NCBI RefSeq assembly: GCF_900103535.1
Contig: NZ_FNHQ01000002.1
Coordinates: forward strand, 104,838-168,837
From: Megasphaera paucivorans
Lineage (GTDB): Bacteria > Bacillota > Negativicutes > Veillonellales > Megasphaeraceae
DNA: 64,000 nucleotides
Direction: 5' to 3'
Under the pieces are notes generated by a model. The model searched no databases, was not told where the DNA came from, and saw only the letters and a program-made list of their open reading frames with translations. Positions 42,890-54,000 of this stretch are shown here, piece by piece. Numbering within the stretch: the first letter of the stretch is position 1; every line of letters starts with the position of its first letter. Both the position numbers and the translations under genes were made by a program.

Positions 42890-42925
42890 ACTGATTATAA
42901 GCAATTATTGCTATAAATGCAAGCG
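42890..42925 (-). promoter_or_regulatory. gltB promoter
   Basis: Minus strand TTGCAT, 17 bases, TATAAT, about 130 bases before gltB. The site gives a leader of roughly 120 nt that contains the attenuator. Coordinates are approximate. Confidence 0.6.
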
Positions 42926-43038
42926 TTTTTAGGGAAATAATATTGTATACATTCATTTTTTAATAAAACAATAAACAAAATAAATGATTTTTAGATTTTA
43001 ATCACAAAAAGCTAAAAATGTAATTAAATATATGCATT

Positions 43039-43740
43039 TTAATCATGCCTATTCTGCCCTATCCATTCAGTAAATTGCTGGCGAAATTTGCCGGCACCGC
43101 CGTTTGCGGGATGACGCATCAAAGAAACATCAAAACCCGCTTGGTTAAGAGTAGTAAACGCTTTTTTACCGACAGTGCCAATAGTGATATTTGTCGGGCA
43201 CAGTTGCAGTAATTGACGTGTATACCCTAAACCGTCCATTAATTCTTCTTCTGTTGGCGTACGGTTTGTAAACGGCGAGTTTTTATGGGGATGAAAAGGG
43301 AATATATTCCATAGAAGAACTTCTTCAGGAGATAGTTCATTATCAATAATAGAACCCCAGACATAGGTATCGGTTGGTTCATTCATTCCATCGCGGTGTT
43401 GGGGAAGACTTGTCATAAACGGGCAGTTGGGATGACTTGTACGGAGTCCTGTATGTCCTAATACCATCGTACTGGTGATTTGCTTATGTTTGTTTAAGAG
43501 CATGCGTTCACAAGTAAGAGCAATTCCAGTGAAACGGCAGCCTTGATAGCCGGCGGCTTCAGCAATAAAAAGATATTTAGCGTGGTTTATACGGCGCATT
43601 ATATATTCTTCCAGCTGGCAGCTGCGAATATGTGGGGCATCGGGGCTGATGTCGCATGTATCATCATATGCCGACCAGGGGTTGAAAACTTGGCCATGTT
43701 TATATTTTTTTAGATCTTCTATGAAAGCAGAAATTAACAT
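43039..43740 (-). CDS. uracil-DNA glycosylase-fold protein
   Basis: A 233-residue protein with the UDG-superfamily arrangement: FIAEAAGYQGCRFTGIALTC near the expected catalytic loop (motif A), LLWNIFPFHPH in the middle and MRHPANGGAGKF as the second binding loop. It is probably a base-excision enzyme; the exact class is unclear and the catalytic aspartate is not obvious in its usual place. It is 8 bases after the glycosyltransferase gene and is transcribed with it. Confidence 0.6.
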   Translation of the reverse strand: MLISAFIEDLKKYKHGQVFNPWSAYDDTCDISPDAPHIRSCQLEEYIMRRINHAKYLFIAEAAGYQGCRFTGIALTCERMLLNKHKQITSTMVLGHTGLRTSHPNCPFMTSLPQHRDGMNEPTDTYVWGSIIDNELSPEEVLLWNIFPFHPHKNSPFTNRTPTEEELMDGLGYTRQLLQLCPTNITIGTVGKKAFTTLNQAGFDVSLMRHPANGGAGKFRQQFTEWIGQNRHD

Positions 43741-43748
43741 GGTACCTC

Positions 43749-45347
43749 CTAAAGATTTGTATATAAGCGATAATTTCCGAATTGGCCGGCAAAACGTGTT
43801 TGTGAAATAAAAATAGAATGTTCGTATTCTGTATAAAACTTTTCAGGAACTAGAATAGATAGAGGGTCTTTGCGCTGTAAAGATTGCAGCAGTGCATACG
43901 GATCTTCTTGTTTATATAAATGTTTTTTTGACCACACGTTACTGCGATGCAATGCGGCATTTTGATCTGTTCCCGGATTCTCGACAAAGGTAGCAGGAAT
44001 CCCACTGTAATAGACAAAAGATGTTCGAAATTCTCCATAAAAAAACAATTTCCCTTTCATGTGGTCGGCAGCGGGAAGCGCATTATCGGCAGAACGGTAG
44101 GAATAAAAAGAAGTCAATCCCTGCTGCATGATAATACTATAAATAATGATAGTGCTTATCGTGATCAAGACCGGTATCGCAGGGTAAGCCCGCTGCCATT
44201 GTGAAAATACTACCATAAGTATACTTAAAGGAATACATATGTAAAGCCACCACCAATTGCCCCAAGAAACGAAAAAAGAAGCTGTAAGCAGGAGAAGCCA
44301 GTAGAAAATGGCCGGACCTGTAAGAATAGTCCATAATTTGCGGGAATCTTTATTATATATATCCTGAATTCCTAATGTACCCAATAAAATAAGCGGTATA
44401 TTTGCAATATAAGAATATGTAGGATATTTAGTGGCCATACAGGAGTAAAAAAGGAGTGTTCCCAATGTCCATACGGTCATAAAAACGTATTCATCAGAAC
44501 GACTCCGCCTTTTCCACAGAGCGTATAGGCAGGGACCGGTCCACGGTAATAGACTCACGGGAATGAGAACCAGATAATAATACCATACATTCATTTGTGG
44601 ATGCTCAGAAACGGTGGCGCGAACAACATTATTAAGGCCAAGGAAGCCATCAATAAAGGCTTGTCCATGTAAGTTATACATAATTCCGTACCAAGGAAGC
44701 GCCAGTATGAAAAATATAAAAATCCCCCAGGGATTAAAAATTCTTTTGCCATATACGGCATTACGACACAGTGCTGCAAAAATAAGAAGAAATAGTCCTG
44801 GCAGGACAATTCCTACGGGGCCTTTTGTAAGGACAGCACCCGCTGCCATGGCATATGCAGCAATCATGTAACGTGATTTTCCCTCGGTCAAGCCGATATA
44901 AGAGAAAAACATGGTTCCAGCAGTAAAGAAAAATAATAGTTGATCTGTAATAATAGAATGGCTGATAGCCCATACTTCCAGAGATGTAGCAGTCATAGCG
45001 GCAGTTAATATAGATAATACCGTATTTTTGGTACGGCGCATTGCATACCAGGAGGTAATCACAACGGAGGCCATTCCAAATATTGCCCCCGGCAGACGTG
45101 AAGCAAAATCTGTGAAGCCAAACACGGTATAGGCTAAGCTAAGCAGCCAATAGATAGCAATTGGCTTATCATACCAATAAATTCCATAAATTTGCGGAGA
45201 AATCCAGTTGCCCGACAGGACCATTTCTTTGGCTGTCAATGCATAGTTTGATTCAACCGGGTCAGTGACTGGCAATGCAGAATTCCCTGAGAGAAAAAAT
45301 GCCAGACTGATGACAGCCAGGCATATAAATATATAACGTCTTTGCAT
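43749..45347 (-). CDS. ArnT-like glycosyltransferase family 39 membrane protein (copy 1)
   Basis: A 532-residue membrane enzyme with about 11 hydrophobic segments and a C-terminal soluble tail of about 100 residues. The first periplasmic loop contains the acidic DPVESNYALTAKEM motif used by ArnT/PMT enzymes, which transfer a sugar from a polyprenyl-phosphate donor to lipid A or protein. Closely related in plan to the next gene upstream. Start ATG follows AGGAGG. The acceptor is unknown. Confidence 0.82.
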   Translation of the reverse strand: MQRRYIFICLAVISLAFFLSGNSALPVTDPVESNYALTAKEMVLSGNWISPQIYGIYWYDKPIAIYWLLSLAYTVFGFTDFASRLPGAIFGMASVVITSWYAMRRTKNTVLSILTAAMTATSLEVWAISHSIITDQLLFFFTAGTMFFSYIGLTEGKSRYMIAAYAMAAGAVLTKGPVGIVLPGLFLLIFAALCRNAVYGKRIFNPWGIFIFFILALPWYGIMYNLHGQAFIDGFLGLNNVVRATVSEHPQMNVWYYYLVLIPVSLLPWTGPCLYALWKRRSRSDEYVFMTVWTLGTLLFYSCMATKYPTYSYIANIPLILLGTLGIQDIYNKDSRKLWTILTGPAIFYWLLLLTASFFVSWGNWWWLYICIPLSILMVVFSQWQRAYPAIPVLITISTIIIYSIIMQQGLTSFYSYRSADNALPAADHMKGKLFFYGEFRTSFVYYSGIPATFVENPGTDQNAALHRSNVWSKKHLYKQEDPYALLQSLQRKDPLSILVPEKFYTEYEHSIFISQTRFAGQFGNYRLYTNL

Positions 45348-45355
45348 GAAACCTC

Positions 45356-46903
45356 CTAAGGGTGGTTAATTACAAGAATTTGTGTTGATGTCTCGGCAAG
45401 TACAGGATACTGCTGTAAAATCGGATATCGTGAACATAGTCGTCTATAATAGGACTTAGTCATCAAATAATATGTTTTATCAGGATGAGCAAAATCTTCT
45501 GCTTTGGCATGATTCCATTCAGTTCCGTATATGTTGCTGTAAAAAGCCATTCCGGGACGAACGAATTTGTCTATATATATAGGGGAAAATCCATCGTATA
45601 CTTCTACTGTTTTTTGTGCCATAGGACGTATTGTAATATATTCTTCCAAAGAAGGCAATACGATTCCAAAGGCGCTGCTGATGAATAGCAGCATAGTAAC
45701 TACTACAGCTCCTATTGCCGCTTGCCATTTTCTTTTATATAACAAGATGGCGGGTACGATCGTTAATATGGCAAAAAAAGAGGATCCCCATAGTATAGCC
45801 GGTTTAAAAAACTCAGCGTCTTGATGCAGCGGAAGTGCATTGCAGGCTATAAATAAGATGCAGAAAAAAATCATGGTCCCTATCCAAAGTTTGGGTAGAT
45901 GATTTTCAATTCGGGTGCGGTATATATACCAGCCGATGATATATGCTGCTGGTGGAAACATCGGAGCAATATAGGTAACAAGCTGGGTTTTAGAAATAGA
46001 GAAAAATATAAAAATAAAAGATGCCCAGATAAGGCAAAAAGATAAAATATCTTTAAATGGATCCTGTCTTTTTATGCATCTGGCAATAGCGGGTATGATA
46101 GCACCGCTCCAAGGCATCATGGATATTAATAAAATCGGAAAAAAGAAAAAGTAATTATTTTGTCCGGGATGTTCCGGAGCAGTAAAGCGTGTAATGTTGT
46201 GATAACCGATAAAAGTGTCCAGAAAAGGTTCACCGTGAACATGATACATCAGTATGTACCATGGCAATCCAATCAGAAACGCAATACAAATTCCCTGTGG
46301 AATTTTCATGGTTTTTAAGAGAGACCAATGGCGGCAAAAGATAATATAACAGAGCATGATTAAGGCTGGGAATCCATAACCGATAGGGCCCTTTGCCAAT
46401 AAAGCAAATCCACAGAAAGCATAAGCCCAATAATATTTTTCCTGATAAAAAGATACCATAGCAACGGTTAAGGTAAAAAGCAGTGTCATATCTGTAATCG
46501 AAGCCTTGCCGATATAAATAAATCCTAAACTGGTTAACAGTACCAGAGAAGAGGTAAACGCAATTTGCTTATTAAAGATATTTTTCCCCTGAATATATAC
46601 GTAGCCTACGGTAATCATTCCTACAAGTGCACTTGGCAGCCGGGATGTGTAATCGGAAATTCCAAATATACTATAAGATATCATTTCCAGCCAATAAAAA
46701 AGAGGTGGTTTATCATACCAAAAATTGCCGAAAATACGAGGGGAAAGCCAATCGCCAGCAAGCAGCATTTCTTTCGCAGTTTCACCGTATACGGGTTCAT
46801 CAGGATCAATTAAAGGGGACATTCCCAGAAAAGAGAACAGTAAGAGTGCTGACAAGAAAAATAAGAAAAGGCCATATTTGTTTTCTTTAATCCAATATTT
46901 CAT
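45356..46903 (-). CDS. ArnT-like glycosyltransferase family 39 membrane protein (copy 2)
   Basis: A 515-residue homologue of its downstream neighbour with the loop IDPDEPVYGETAKEM, WYDKPPLFYWL and a similar 11-segment topology. The two differ in most residues, so duplication is old and roles may have split. ATG 46903 is coupled to the dedA stop (TAATG overlap), preceded by GGAGG. The operon dedA-GT39-GT39-UDG suggests envelope modification, with the glycosylase perhaps fortuitous. Confidence 0.82.
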   Translation of the reverse strand: MKYWIKENKYGLFLFFLSALLLFSFLGMSPLIDPDEPVYGETAKEMLLAGDWLSPRIFGNFWYDKPPLFYWLEMISYSIFGISDYTSRLPSALVGMITVGYVYIQGKNIFNKQIAFTSSLVLLTSLGFIYIGKASITDMTLLFTLTVAMVSFYQEKYYWAYAFCGFALLAKGPIGYGFPALIMLCYIIFCRHWSLLKTMKIPQGICIAFLIGLPWYILMYHVHGEPFLDTFIGYHNITRFTAPEHPGQNNYFFFFPILLISMMPWSGAIIPAIARCIKRQDPFKDILSFCLIWASFIFIFFSISKTQLVTYIAPMFPPAAYIIGWYIYRTRIENHLPKLWIGTMIFFCILFIACNALPLHQDAEFFKPAILWGSSFFAILTIVPAILLYKRKWQAAIGAVVVTMLLFISSAFGIVLPSLEEYITIRPMAQKTVEVYDGFSPIYIDKFVRPGMAFYSNIYGTEWNHAKAEDFAHPDKTYYLMTKSYYRRLCSRYPILQQYPVLAETSTQILVINHP

Positions 46904-47496
46904 TAGGACTGCCTCCGATGTCGATACTGTTTCCAAAGTAATCCGATGGCAATCAACGCGCATATAACGACCATTGCGATAAGCAATTCATGATTATATT
47001 GAATTAAATCACGCCAATGGCTGCCCAAAACGGAACCGGCCCAAACAAGCAGGAAAGTCCAAGGAATGGTTCCGATAATGGTATATACTACAAATTTTAT
47101 AAAAGGATACCGGGCGACTCCGGCGGGAAATGAAATGAATGTTCGTACTCCCGGAAGGCATCGGCAAATCAATACTGCCATTCCGCCATAGGTATTGAAC
47201 ATTTTTTCCGCCATAATAAATTTATGCTCATTAAAAAATATATATTTACCATATTTTAAAAGAAGCGGACGACCACCGTATGCGCCGAGCCAATAGCTTA
47301 AAACGGAGCCGGTGACCCCGGCGAGGCAGGCAATAAAAAAGGTAGTCCAGAACTCAAAAATATTTTGTGAAATAAGAAAACCTGCGAAACCAAGTACTAC
47401 TTCACTGGGAATGGGAATATTCGCATTTTCGGCAACCATGCAAAAGAACATAGCAATGTAGCCATACGATTCCATCATTTCCAATAATACATCCAT
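46903..47496 (-). CDS. DedA-family membrane protein
   Basis: A 197-residue DedA (VTT-domain) protein, with the characteristic NANIPIPSEVVLGFAG and RCLPGVRTFISFPAGVARYP segments and five or so membrane spans. DedA proteins flip or transport phospholipids or undecaprenyl phosphate, fitting with the polyprenyl-phosphate-using ArnT-like enzymes that follow it. ATG 47496 follows AGGAG; a GTG further up is less likely. Confidence 0.88.
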   Translation of the reverse strand: MDVLLEMMESYGYIAMFFCMVAENANIPIPSEVVLGFAGFLISQNIFEFWTTFFIACLAGVTGSVLSYWLGAYGGRPLLLKYGKYIFFNEHKFIMAEKMFNTYGGMAVLICRCLPGVRTFISFPAGVARYPFIKFVVYTIIGTIPWTFLLVWAGSVLGSHWRDLIQYNHELLIAMVVICALIAIGLLWKQYRHRRQS

Positions 47497-47621
47497 TCGA
47501 TTCACTCCTGTTCAAAAAAACAATTCATACTGAATAATTTAACAAATACTATCATAGCACATTTGAGCCGTTAGATAAAATAAAATCAATATGCGCATTA
47601 TACGCATATAGCAAGCGAGGA

Positions 47622-48731
47622 TCACTGGAAATAATGCTTTGTGTTAAAACAGCGAAGATGTATCAATGCATATTTTGCCAACATATACGCATACACTAAT
47701 ACCAGACTGCAAAGAAAAATAAATTTTAAACAACTGGGAAGTGTGAGCGGACGGATAAACCACGCCATATTTTGCAGTAATGTTTGGCTGAGAAAATAGA
47801 CGGGATACGATAGGGAAGCGGCAGTAAGAGTAAGTTTATTATTCTGATTTCCCCAGGAAGCAAACGCGGCGATGCACGCCAGCAGGCCTGTCATTGATAA
47901 AATTGATTCAATAGCGGGAAGCGTATGAAAAAATAAAAATGGTAAAAATACAGCTGTTCTGGGATAAAAACATAAAACATAAAACAAGGTAGCAATTGTA
48001 AAAGGAATCAGCCAATGCAAAGACGGGACATAGCCTTGTAGTGTAAACCAGCGATGCTTGAAAGCATATATTCCTAATATAAAATATAATCCGCAATCGG
48101 CTAGATGGATTGGCTGAAAATTAAGTAGGTAGGCTATGTGAATCCAGTGATTTCCAAAAAAATAATGTAAGCCGTAGGACGCGGCGATGTCAATGGAAAT
48201 AATCAATATCACGATAGCCGGAGATAGAGCGGCAGCGGCATTTCGCTGAAGGATATGCGGACGAAGTTTTTTGGCGGCCATAAGAAATATGAAAAATAAC
48301 AGTAGGAGACTTAGAAACCAAAAGGGACCCTGCTGAAAGCATTCCTGCCAAAAATGTTCCGTATAAAAGGTTATAAAATTCATATCCGGAGTAGTCTGCA
48401 GTGCCGCCAGGTAAGCTAGTTCAGGCGTTAGAAAAAGACAGCCGAAAAGCCAAGGCAAACCGATACGGTGCCACTTTTCCTTAAAAAATGGGTTAAAGAG
48501 GCGAACACGTAACGAAGAAGCCCCGAAATAACCGCTGATAAAAAATAAGATGGGAAGAATAAGAGATTCTGCCCAAAGTGCAAACATATCAAAACCTATA
48601 TTGCGTTCACTTTCTATAACATATACATGGGTTGGTAAAAAAATCATAAAACCAGATGCTGCATTATACAATACAGCCAATATAATCATAGCAGAACGTA
48701 AATTATCTAAATAAAAAATTCGTTTTCCCAT
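47622..48731 (-). CDS. acyltransferase family 3 membrane protein (MdoC-like)
   Basis: A 369-residue integral membrane protein with ten or so hydrophobic segments. The N-terminal FYLDNLRSAMIILAVLYN is the acyltransferase-3 signature and EKWHRIGLPWLFGCLFLTP the following block. Enzymes of this group acylate envelope glycans or glucans; the substrate here is unknown. Start ATG after AAAGGAACG. Separate from the dedA operon by 125 bases. Confidence 0.82.
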   Translation of the reverse strand: MGKRIFYLDNLRSAMIILAVLYNAASGFMIFLPTHVYVIESERNIGFDMFALWAESLILPILFFISGYFGASSLRVRLFNPFFKEKWHRIGLPWLFGCLFLTPELAYLAALQTTPDMNFITFYTEHFWQECFQQGPFWFLSLLLLFFIFLMAAKKLRPHILQRNAAAALSPAIVILIISIDIAASYGLHYFFGNHWIHIAYLLNFQPIHLADCGLYFILGIYAFKHRWFTLQGYVPSLHWLIPFTIATLFYVLCFYPRTAVFLPFLFFHTLPAIESILSMTGLLACIAAFASWGNQNNKLTLTAASLSYPVYFLSQTLLQNMAWFIRPLTLPSCLKFIFLCSLVLVYAYMLAKYALIHLRCFNTKHYFQ

Positions 48732-48889
48732 GGTACCGTTCCTTTCTGTAATTTATTAATTTAGTTATAACATAAAATCGTTTAAATGTCTTATAGGAAA
48801 ATCAAATGATATAAAAAGAATAAAATACAAATTTTACAACGCTATAAGCAATTCTTAAAAAAAGTAAAACATTGTTCGTTTTATGTAAG

Positions 48890-48918
48890 TTGCAGTTATC
48901 ATACTGCTGAGCTATAAT
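48890..48918 (+). promoter_or_regulatory. promoter of the MgtC-type gene
   Basis: TTGCAG (48890-48895), 17 bases, TATAAT (48913-48918), 55 bases before the start codon. Confidence 0.65.
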
Positions 48919-48973
48919 ACAAATTATAAGGTGTAGGATAAGGCTGTAAAAAGTTGGGGGAGGAGTCGCGGCG

Positions 48974-49684
48974 ATGATAACGACTATAGCAAGTATTGTT
49001 CGATTATGTATAGCCGTAATCCTGGGAGGCATCATTGGATATGAACGGCAGGCACAGAGCAAGTCTGCTGGATTGCGTACCCATATTCTTGTTTGCCTGG
49101 GGTCGTGTCTGTGCATGATTATTTCTATTAATATCGCCATGGATATGTATTTTCAATATGGCATTACCAATTCAGATCCTGAACGTATTGCGGCACAAGT
49201 TATTACCGGTATCGGATTTTTAGGAGCAGGGACTATATTAGCGAACCAAAAGGAACGCAATGTCAAGGGACTGACGACGGCGGCAAGTATTTGGGCAGTT
49301 GCCGCTGTCGGACTGGTTGTCGGAGCGGGATATATCGTGACAGCGGTAGCTGCGACTTTTTTGGTATTTATTGTATTGACTATTTTTATCCGAGTGGATG
49401 ATTTGGTGCGCCGCCATAGAGAACGACAATATACATTTCATATTATTATGCGGAATACGGTAGGCCAGTCTCGGCGACTTGCTGATTTTTTTAAGAAAGA
49501 AGATATTCAAGTTGAATCTTTTCAATCTATTGCTGCGGAAGAACAGCCTCGTGCAGAACTTATAGTAAGTGTGTCAACCTTTCGCGATGTACATGAAAAT
49601 AAAATTATTTTAGATTTATTGGCATTGAAAGGAATAGAAGAAGTGTATACAAAACCCAGTGACGGCAAAGAAAAAGATATGTAA
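48974..49684 (+). CDS. MgtC/SapB-family membrane protein
   Basis: A 236-residue protein: four membrane segments in the first 140 residues with GGIIGYERQ, RTHILVCLGSC, GIGFLGAGTI and VKGLTTAASIWAVAAVG as MgtC markers, then a soluble C-terminal ACT-like domain (about 150-236). The family is linked to Mg-limited growth and regulation of membrane ATPases. No Mg-sensing leader is evident. Start at ATG after GGGAGGAG. Confidence 0.88.
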   Translation: MITTIASIVRLCIAVILGGIIGYERQAQSKSAGLRTHILVCLGSCLCMIISINIAMDMYFQYGITNSDPERIAAQVITGIGFLGAGTILANQKERNVKGLTTAASIWAVAAVGLVVGAGYIVTAVAATFLVFIVLTIFIRVDDLVRRHRERQYTFHIIMRNTVGQSRRLADFFKKEDIQVESFQSIAAEEQPRAELIVSVSTFRDVHENKIILDLLALKGIEEVYTKPSDGKEKDM

Positions 49685-49691
49685 GATATAG

Positions 49692-49724
49692 AAATATCCT
49701 CCCAGCATGCGGGAGGATATTTTT
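49692..49724 (+). terminator. terminator of the MgtC-type gene
   Basis: ATATCCTCCC (49694-49703) and GGGAGGATAT (49711-49720) with a 7-base loop and TTTTATA. Confidence 0.85.
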
Positions 49725-49761
49725 ATAATAGAAGATATAAGTATGGTTTGAACCTGTACGG

Positions 49762-50949
49762 TTAATAGGATGTAAAATAATATATGATATTGATCATTGT
49801 AGTGCACATGTATTTTAAGGCAGCACTGTCCCATTGAAAATCTGATGAATGATGAAGTTCAACGGTACCGCTGTTTACACCGACATAATAAAACGCACTG
49901 GGAACCGCAGCACTGAAATAGGCAAAATCTTCTGATCCGGAGCTTCTGTCCTGCGGAACTACTTGTATAAAAGGAGTGCATTTATCTTTTAAAATAGAAG
50001 CGACTTTGGCTGTTGTGCGGGCATCGTTTACGCATACGGGTGCAAATGGTACGATTTGCAGTTCATAAGTGCCGCCGTAACAGGTTGTGACCGCATTTAG
50101 AATATGTTTCATCTTTTCTAAAATAAGAGTTCGTTTGGATTCATTATAGGTACGCAATGTTCCTTTAAGTTCAGCAGTATCGGGGATAACATTAGGATTA
50201 AAACCTGCTTGGAATTGACCAAAGGAAAGTACAATACCATCACCGTCCTGTCGGCAATTATATACATAAGACTGTATTTGCTGGAGACTATCGACGCCCA
50301 TTTGAATCGGACTGATGCAATGAGATGGCTGGGAACCGTGTCCTCCTTTTCCGTGCAGCATAATTGTAAAATCATCGCAGGAGGCAGTAATGCCGCCGCT
50401 GCGTATACTTACTTTTCCTTGAGAAAGTCCGCCGGCTACGTGGAGACCTATCGCATAATCCACGGCTGGTTTATTTAATATACCGGCATCTATCATGCGG
50501 GCAGCTCCGCCGCAACCTTCTTCAGCCGGCTGGAAAGCTAAACGGATTGTCCCGCGAAGGCAATCCCGATGTTGTGTAAGAATCTTGGCGACACCGAGAA
50601 GATTTGCTGCGTGGCCGTCGTGACCACAGGCATGCATGACTCCTTTTTTTAAAGAAGCATATGCAATGTCAGCCTTCTCCGTAAGAGGCAAGGCGTCGAT
50701 ATCGGCACGTAAAAGGATAACCGGACCGGGAAGTTCTCCGCGGATAAGACCGGTAACTCCGGTGCCGGCTATAATTTTTGCATCTTCTATTCCCATGAGC
50801 GATAACTCTTGGAAAATCATTTTACTCGTAGTATATTCCTGATCACTCAATTCCGGGTTGGCATGAAAATATTCACGCATTTCCATCATATATGGCAGAA
50901 CCTTGCGTACAGCTTCTTCAATATGGAATGTTGGTTTAAAACTATCCAT
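49762..50949 (-). CDS. M20-family amidohydrolase (IAA-amino acid hydrolase type)
   Basis: A 395-residue zinc aminoacylase/carboxypeptidase-like enzyme. Metal ligands: HACGHDGHAAN (about residues 104-114), the AEEGCGGA glutamate, and a late histidine in ELHHSSDF. GGITASCDDFTI marks the start of the dimerisation lid. It could deacylate N-acyl amino acids or cut dipeptides; specificity is unclear. Start after AAGGAGG; no operon partner. Confidence 0.88.
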   Translation of the reverse strand: MDSFKPTFHIEEAVRKVLPYMMEMREYFHANPELSDQEYTTSKMIFQELSLMGIEDAKIIAGTGVTGLIRGELPGPVILLRADIDALPLTEKADIAYASLKKGVMHACGHDGHAANLLGVAKILTQHRDCLRGTIRLAFQPAEEGCGGAARMIDAGILNKPAVDYAIGLHVAGGLSQGKVSIRSGGITASCDDFTIMLHGKGGHGSQPSHCISPIQMGVDSLQQIQSYVYNCRQDGDGIVLSFGQFQAGFNPNVIPDTAELKGTLRTYNESKRTLILEKMKHILNAVTTCYGGTYELQIVPFAPVCVNDARTTAKVASILKDKCTPFIQVVPQDRSSGSEDFAYFSAAVPSAFYYVGVNSGTVELHHSSDFQWDSAALKYMCTTMINIIYYFTSY

Positions 50950-51064
50950 GAATGTACCTCCTTAGTAAATCGCTGTTTTTATATAATTCTATATCGTTTT
51001 GTGAATATCCTGCTGAAAATAATAAATAAGCAGTTTGTGGTTTTCATTATTGTGGAATAAAGAA

Positions 51065-54000
51065 TCAACGATTAGTGGAGTTTGTTTTTCTTAGCAGGGG
51101 CAGACGGAATTTATGATTTTCAAAGAATAAAAAGATAATAGGAATAATAAGCAGTGTAAATACCGTCGATGTTAAAAGTCCTCCAATGACAACCACGGCC
51201 ATACTGGAGCGGGTTTCCGAGCCGGCGGTCATGGAAAGAGCGGTTGGCAGCATCCCGACGACCATTGTCAGCGTTGTCATAAAGATAGGCCGCAGTCGAA
51301 CCCGGCCGGCCTCAATGATTGCCTGTCTTGCCGGCATGCCCCGTTCCATTAAGGTTAAGGTATAATCTAGCAGCAGTGTACCGTTTTTGGCAACCAGACC
51401 ATCCATAACAAGTATGCCAATGAGAGAATAAAGATTCAAGGAGTTATTTGTCAAAAACAAGAAAAACAGAGAACCGATGAGGCCCAGTGGTAAGGAAAAC
51501 ATACGGATAAAAGGTGTTTTTACTGATTCATACAAAATAGCTAAAATCATATAAATTAAAATCAGTGACAAACCTAAAGCCATGGTTAAATCCTTGAACG
51601 TGTCATGCATTTGATCCGCTTGACCGGTAAAACGATAAGAAACTCCGCTCATATCTGTAGAAGATAGATGTGACTGAATATCTTTCATCGCTTCGCTCAT
51701 TGGCCTATCTAGAAGGCTTCCGCCTAAAGTAATGCTGCGTTCCTTGTCGGTCCGACGAATCGTAACGGGACCTGTTTCTGCTTTGACATTAGCTACATCT
51801 GAGATGTATATGATATGGCCAGCGGCGTTAAGCGGAATTTTTTCCAAGTCAGAAATACGGAAACCATCAGAGCCTTTTAAACGAACATAGATATCGGTAT
51901 CATTATTGTCGTTTTTGATATCGTTGGCTAGTACGCCGGCTTTTTTACCACTGATGGCATTGGAAAACGTATTTGTAAGGTCGTTAATAGAGGTACCATA
52001 ATGTTTTAACTTTTCTCGGTCAACGACAAGCCGGTATTCCGGCATACCTTCTTCGTAACTGCTGCTTACGTCGCGCACTCCGGCAATGTCATTTTTCATC
52101 ATATCCATGACGGTATAAGAAGTGTTGGCGAGCTGTTCATTGTTTTTACCCCGCAGTTCTAAACGGAGATTGCCGCTGCCGCCGCCGAATCCTCCGGATA
52201 CACCGGAGACAGACGCTTGATTTTCTTGAACTCGCACATCTCCATCTAAAATATGCTTAGCAGCAAATTGTCGTACCGTATTTGTAATTTGCCAAATAGT
52301 GCGGGAACGATCTTGACGATTTTGAAGTGTGACTTGGATGCTGGATTCGTTTAAATTCTTGCCTCCGACCATAGAGGTATAGTAGGTAACCTCAGGGATA
52401 GAAGATAAATATTTTTCCAATTGCTGCGTAACTTTGTCAGTGCGATCTAAATTTGCATTTGTAGGCAGCTGAATAGAAATGCGAAAACCCGATTCGTCTG
52501 TTTGAGGCATAAATTCTGAACCAACTAACCCGGCAGGAATTAGTGCAACAGCTCCAAAAAAACATATCAATACAGGAATAAAAAGTTTTTTGCTGTTATC
52601 TAGTGTCCATGTTAGAAGGTGAGTATAATTATCACGGGCCCATTTTTCTAACGCATCCATTTTATGCCATATAGGTTTATCTGGTATTTTCAAGCCTAAG
52701 CGAAAAAGACGCGAAGCTAGCATCGGTGTCAATGTAAAGGAAACAAATAGAGAAAATAATGTAGCAAAAACAATGGTCAGACCAAACTGTTTGAAATACT
52801 GCCCAACCATACCTGTCATAAAAGCGATCGGCATGAAAACGACAACATCACAAAGGGTAATTGCAATTGCGGCCATACCGATTTCCATTCGGCCATTCAG
52901 GGCGGCTTCTTTAGGCTTTTCTCCTTTCATGAGATGGCGGTGAATGTTTTCCAAAACGACGATAGAGTCGTCTACTAATATGCCGATACACAAAGCCATA
53001 CCCATGAGAGACATCATGTTGAAAGTGAAATTTGCGATATACATGATAAAAAAGGTAGAAACAAGTGAGGTTGGAATAGCGATCATAACAGCAGCTGTGG
53101 AACGCCATCCGCGCAAGAAGAAAAATAATACAAGGCCTGTAGTAATTAGACCTTCTATCAGGGTGTGGAGTGTATTGTTTAAAGAATTGCGGACATAAGA
53201 AGCCGATTCGTTGGTAACTGTAAAGGTGTAATCCGGATTATCCTGCCGCAGCAGCTCAATTTTTTTATTGACATTATCAACGGTAGAAACAACATTTGCG
53301 TCACTGTTTTTATAAACTACCATGACGACTGCGTCATCGCCGTTGACCCGGGCATAGCGAGTTACCCGCTGATCCTGTCGCCTGATGGAGGCTACTGAGC
53401 TTAGCGGGATTTTGGTCCCTTTGACATTTGGAATTTGAATATGGGAAAGTTCTGATTCATCCATAAATTGTGCTTTTACACGAACATCGGTTGTCGTATC
53501 GTTGGAATAAATAGAACCGGCCGGCATGAGAACGTTTTCATTTTGCAGGGCATTGACGACTTCTGTTAACGTCATATCATAATGCACTAACTTATCCTTA
53601 TCGATTTCAACGGCGATTTCTTTATCACGGCCGCCATTCAATTCAATTTCTGAGACGCCATCGGCTTGCTGCAGTACATCTTGGAAGTCATTTTCAGCTT
53701 TTGTATATATATCATCTAAAGAGTGGTTGGACTGTACCGCAATGAACATGATAGGAGTGGCATTTATATCACGTTTTATAACAACGGGGTCATCGATATC
53801 GTCGGGAAGCTTACTGCGTATGGAATTCACTTTTTTGGTGGCATCGATAGCGGCATAGTCGGCATTTGCTGAAAAATCTAATTCTAATGTGATCCGGGCT
53901 TGACCATAAGACGCCATAGAAGTTATATGTTTCAAGTTAGATACAGAAGATAAAGCATCTTCAATCGGTTTTACAACTTGTTGTTCAATGGATTCGGCAT

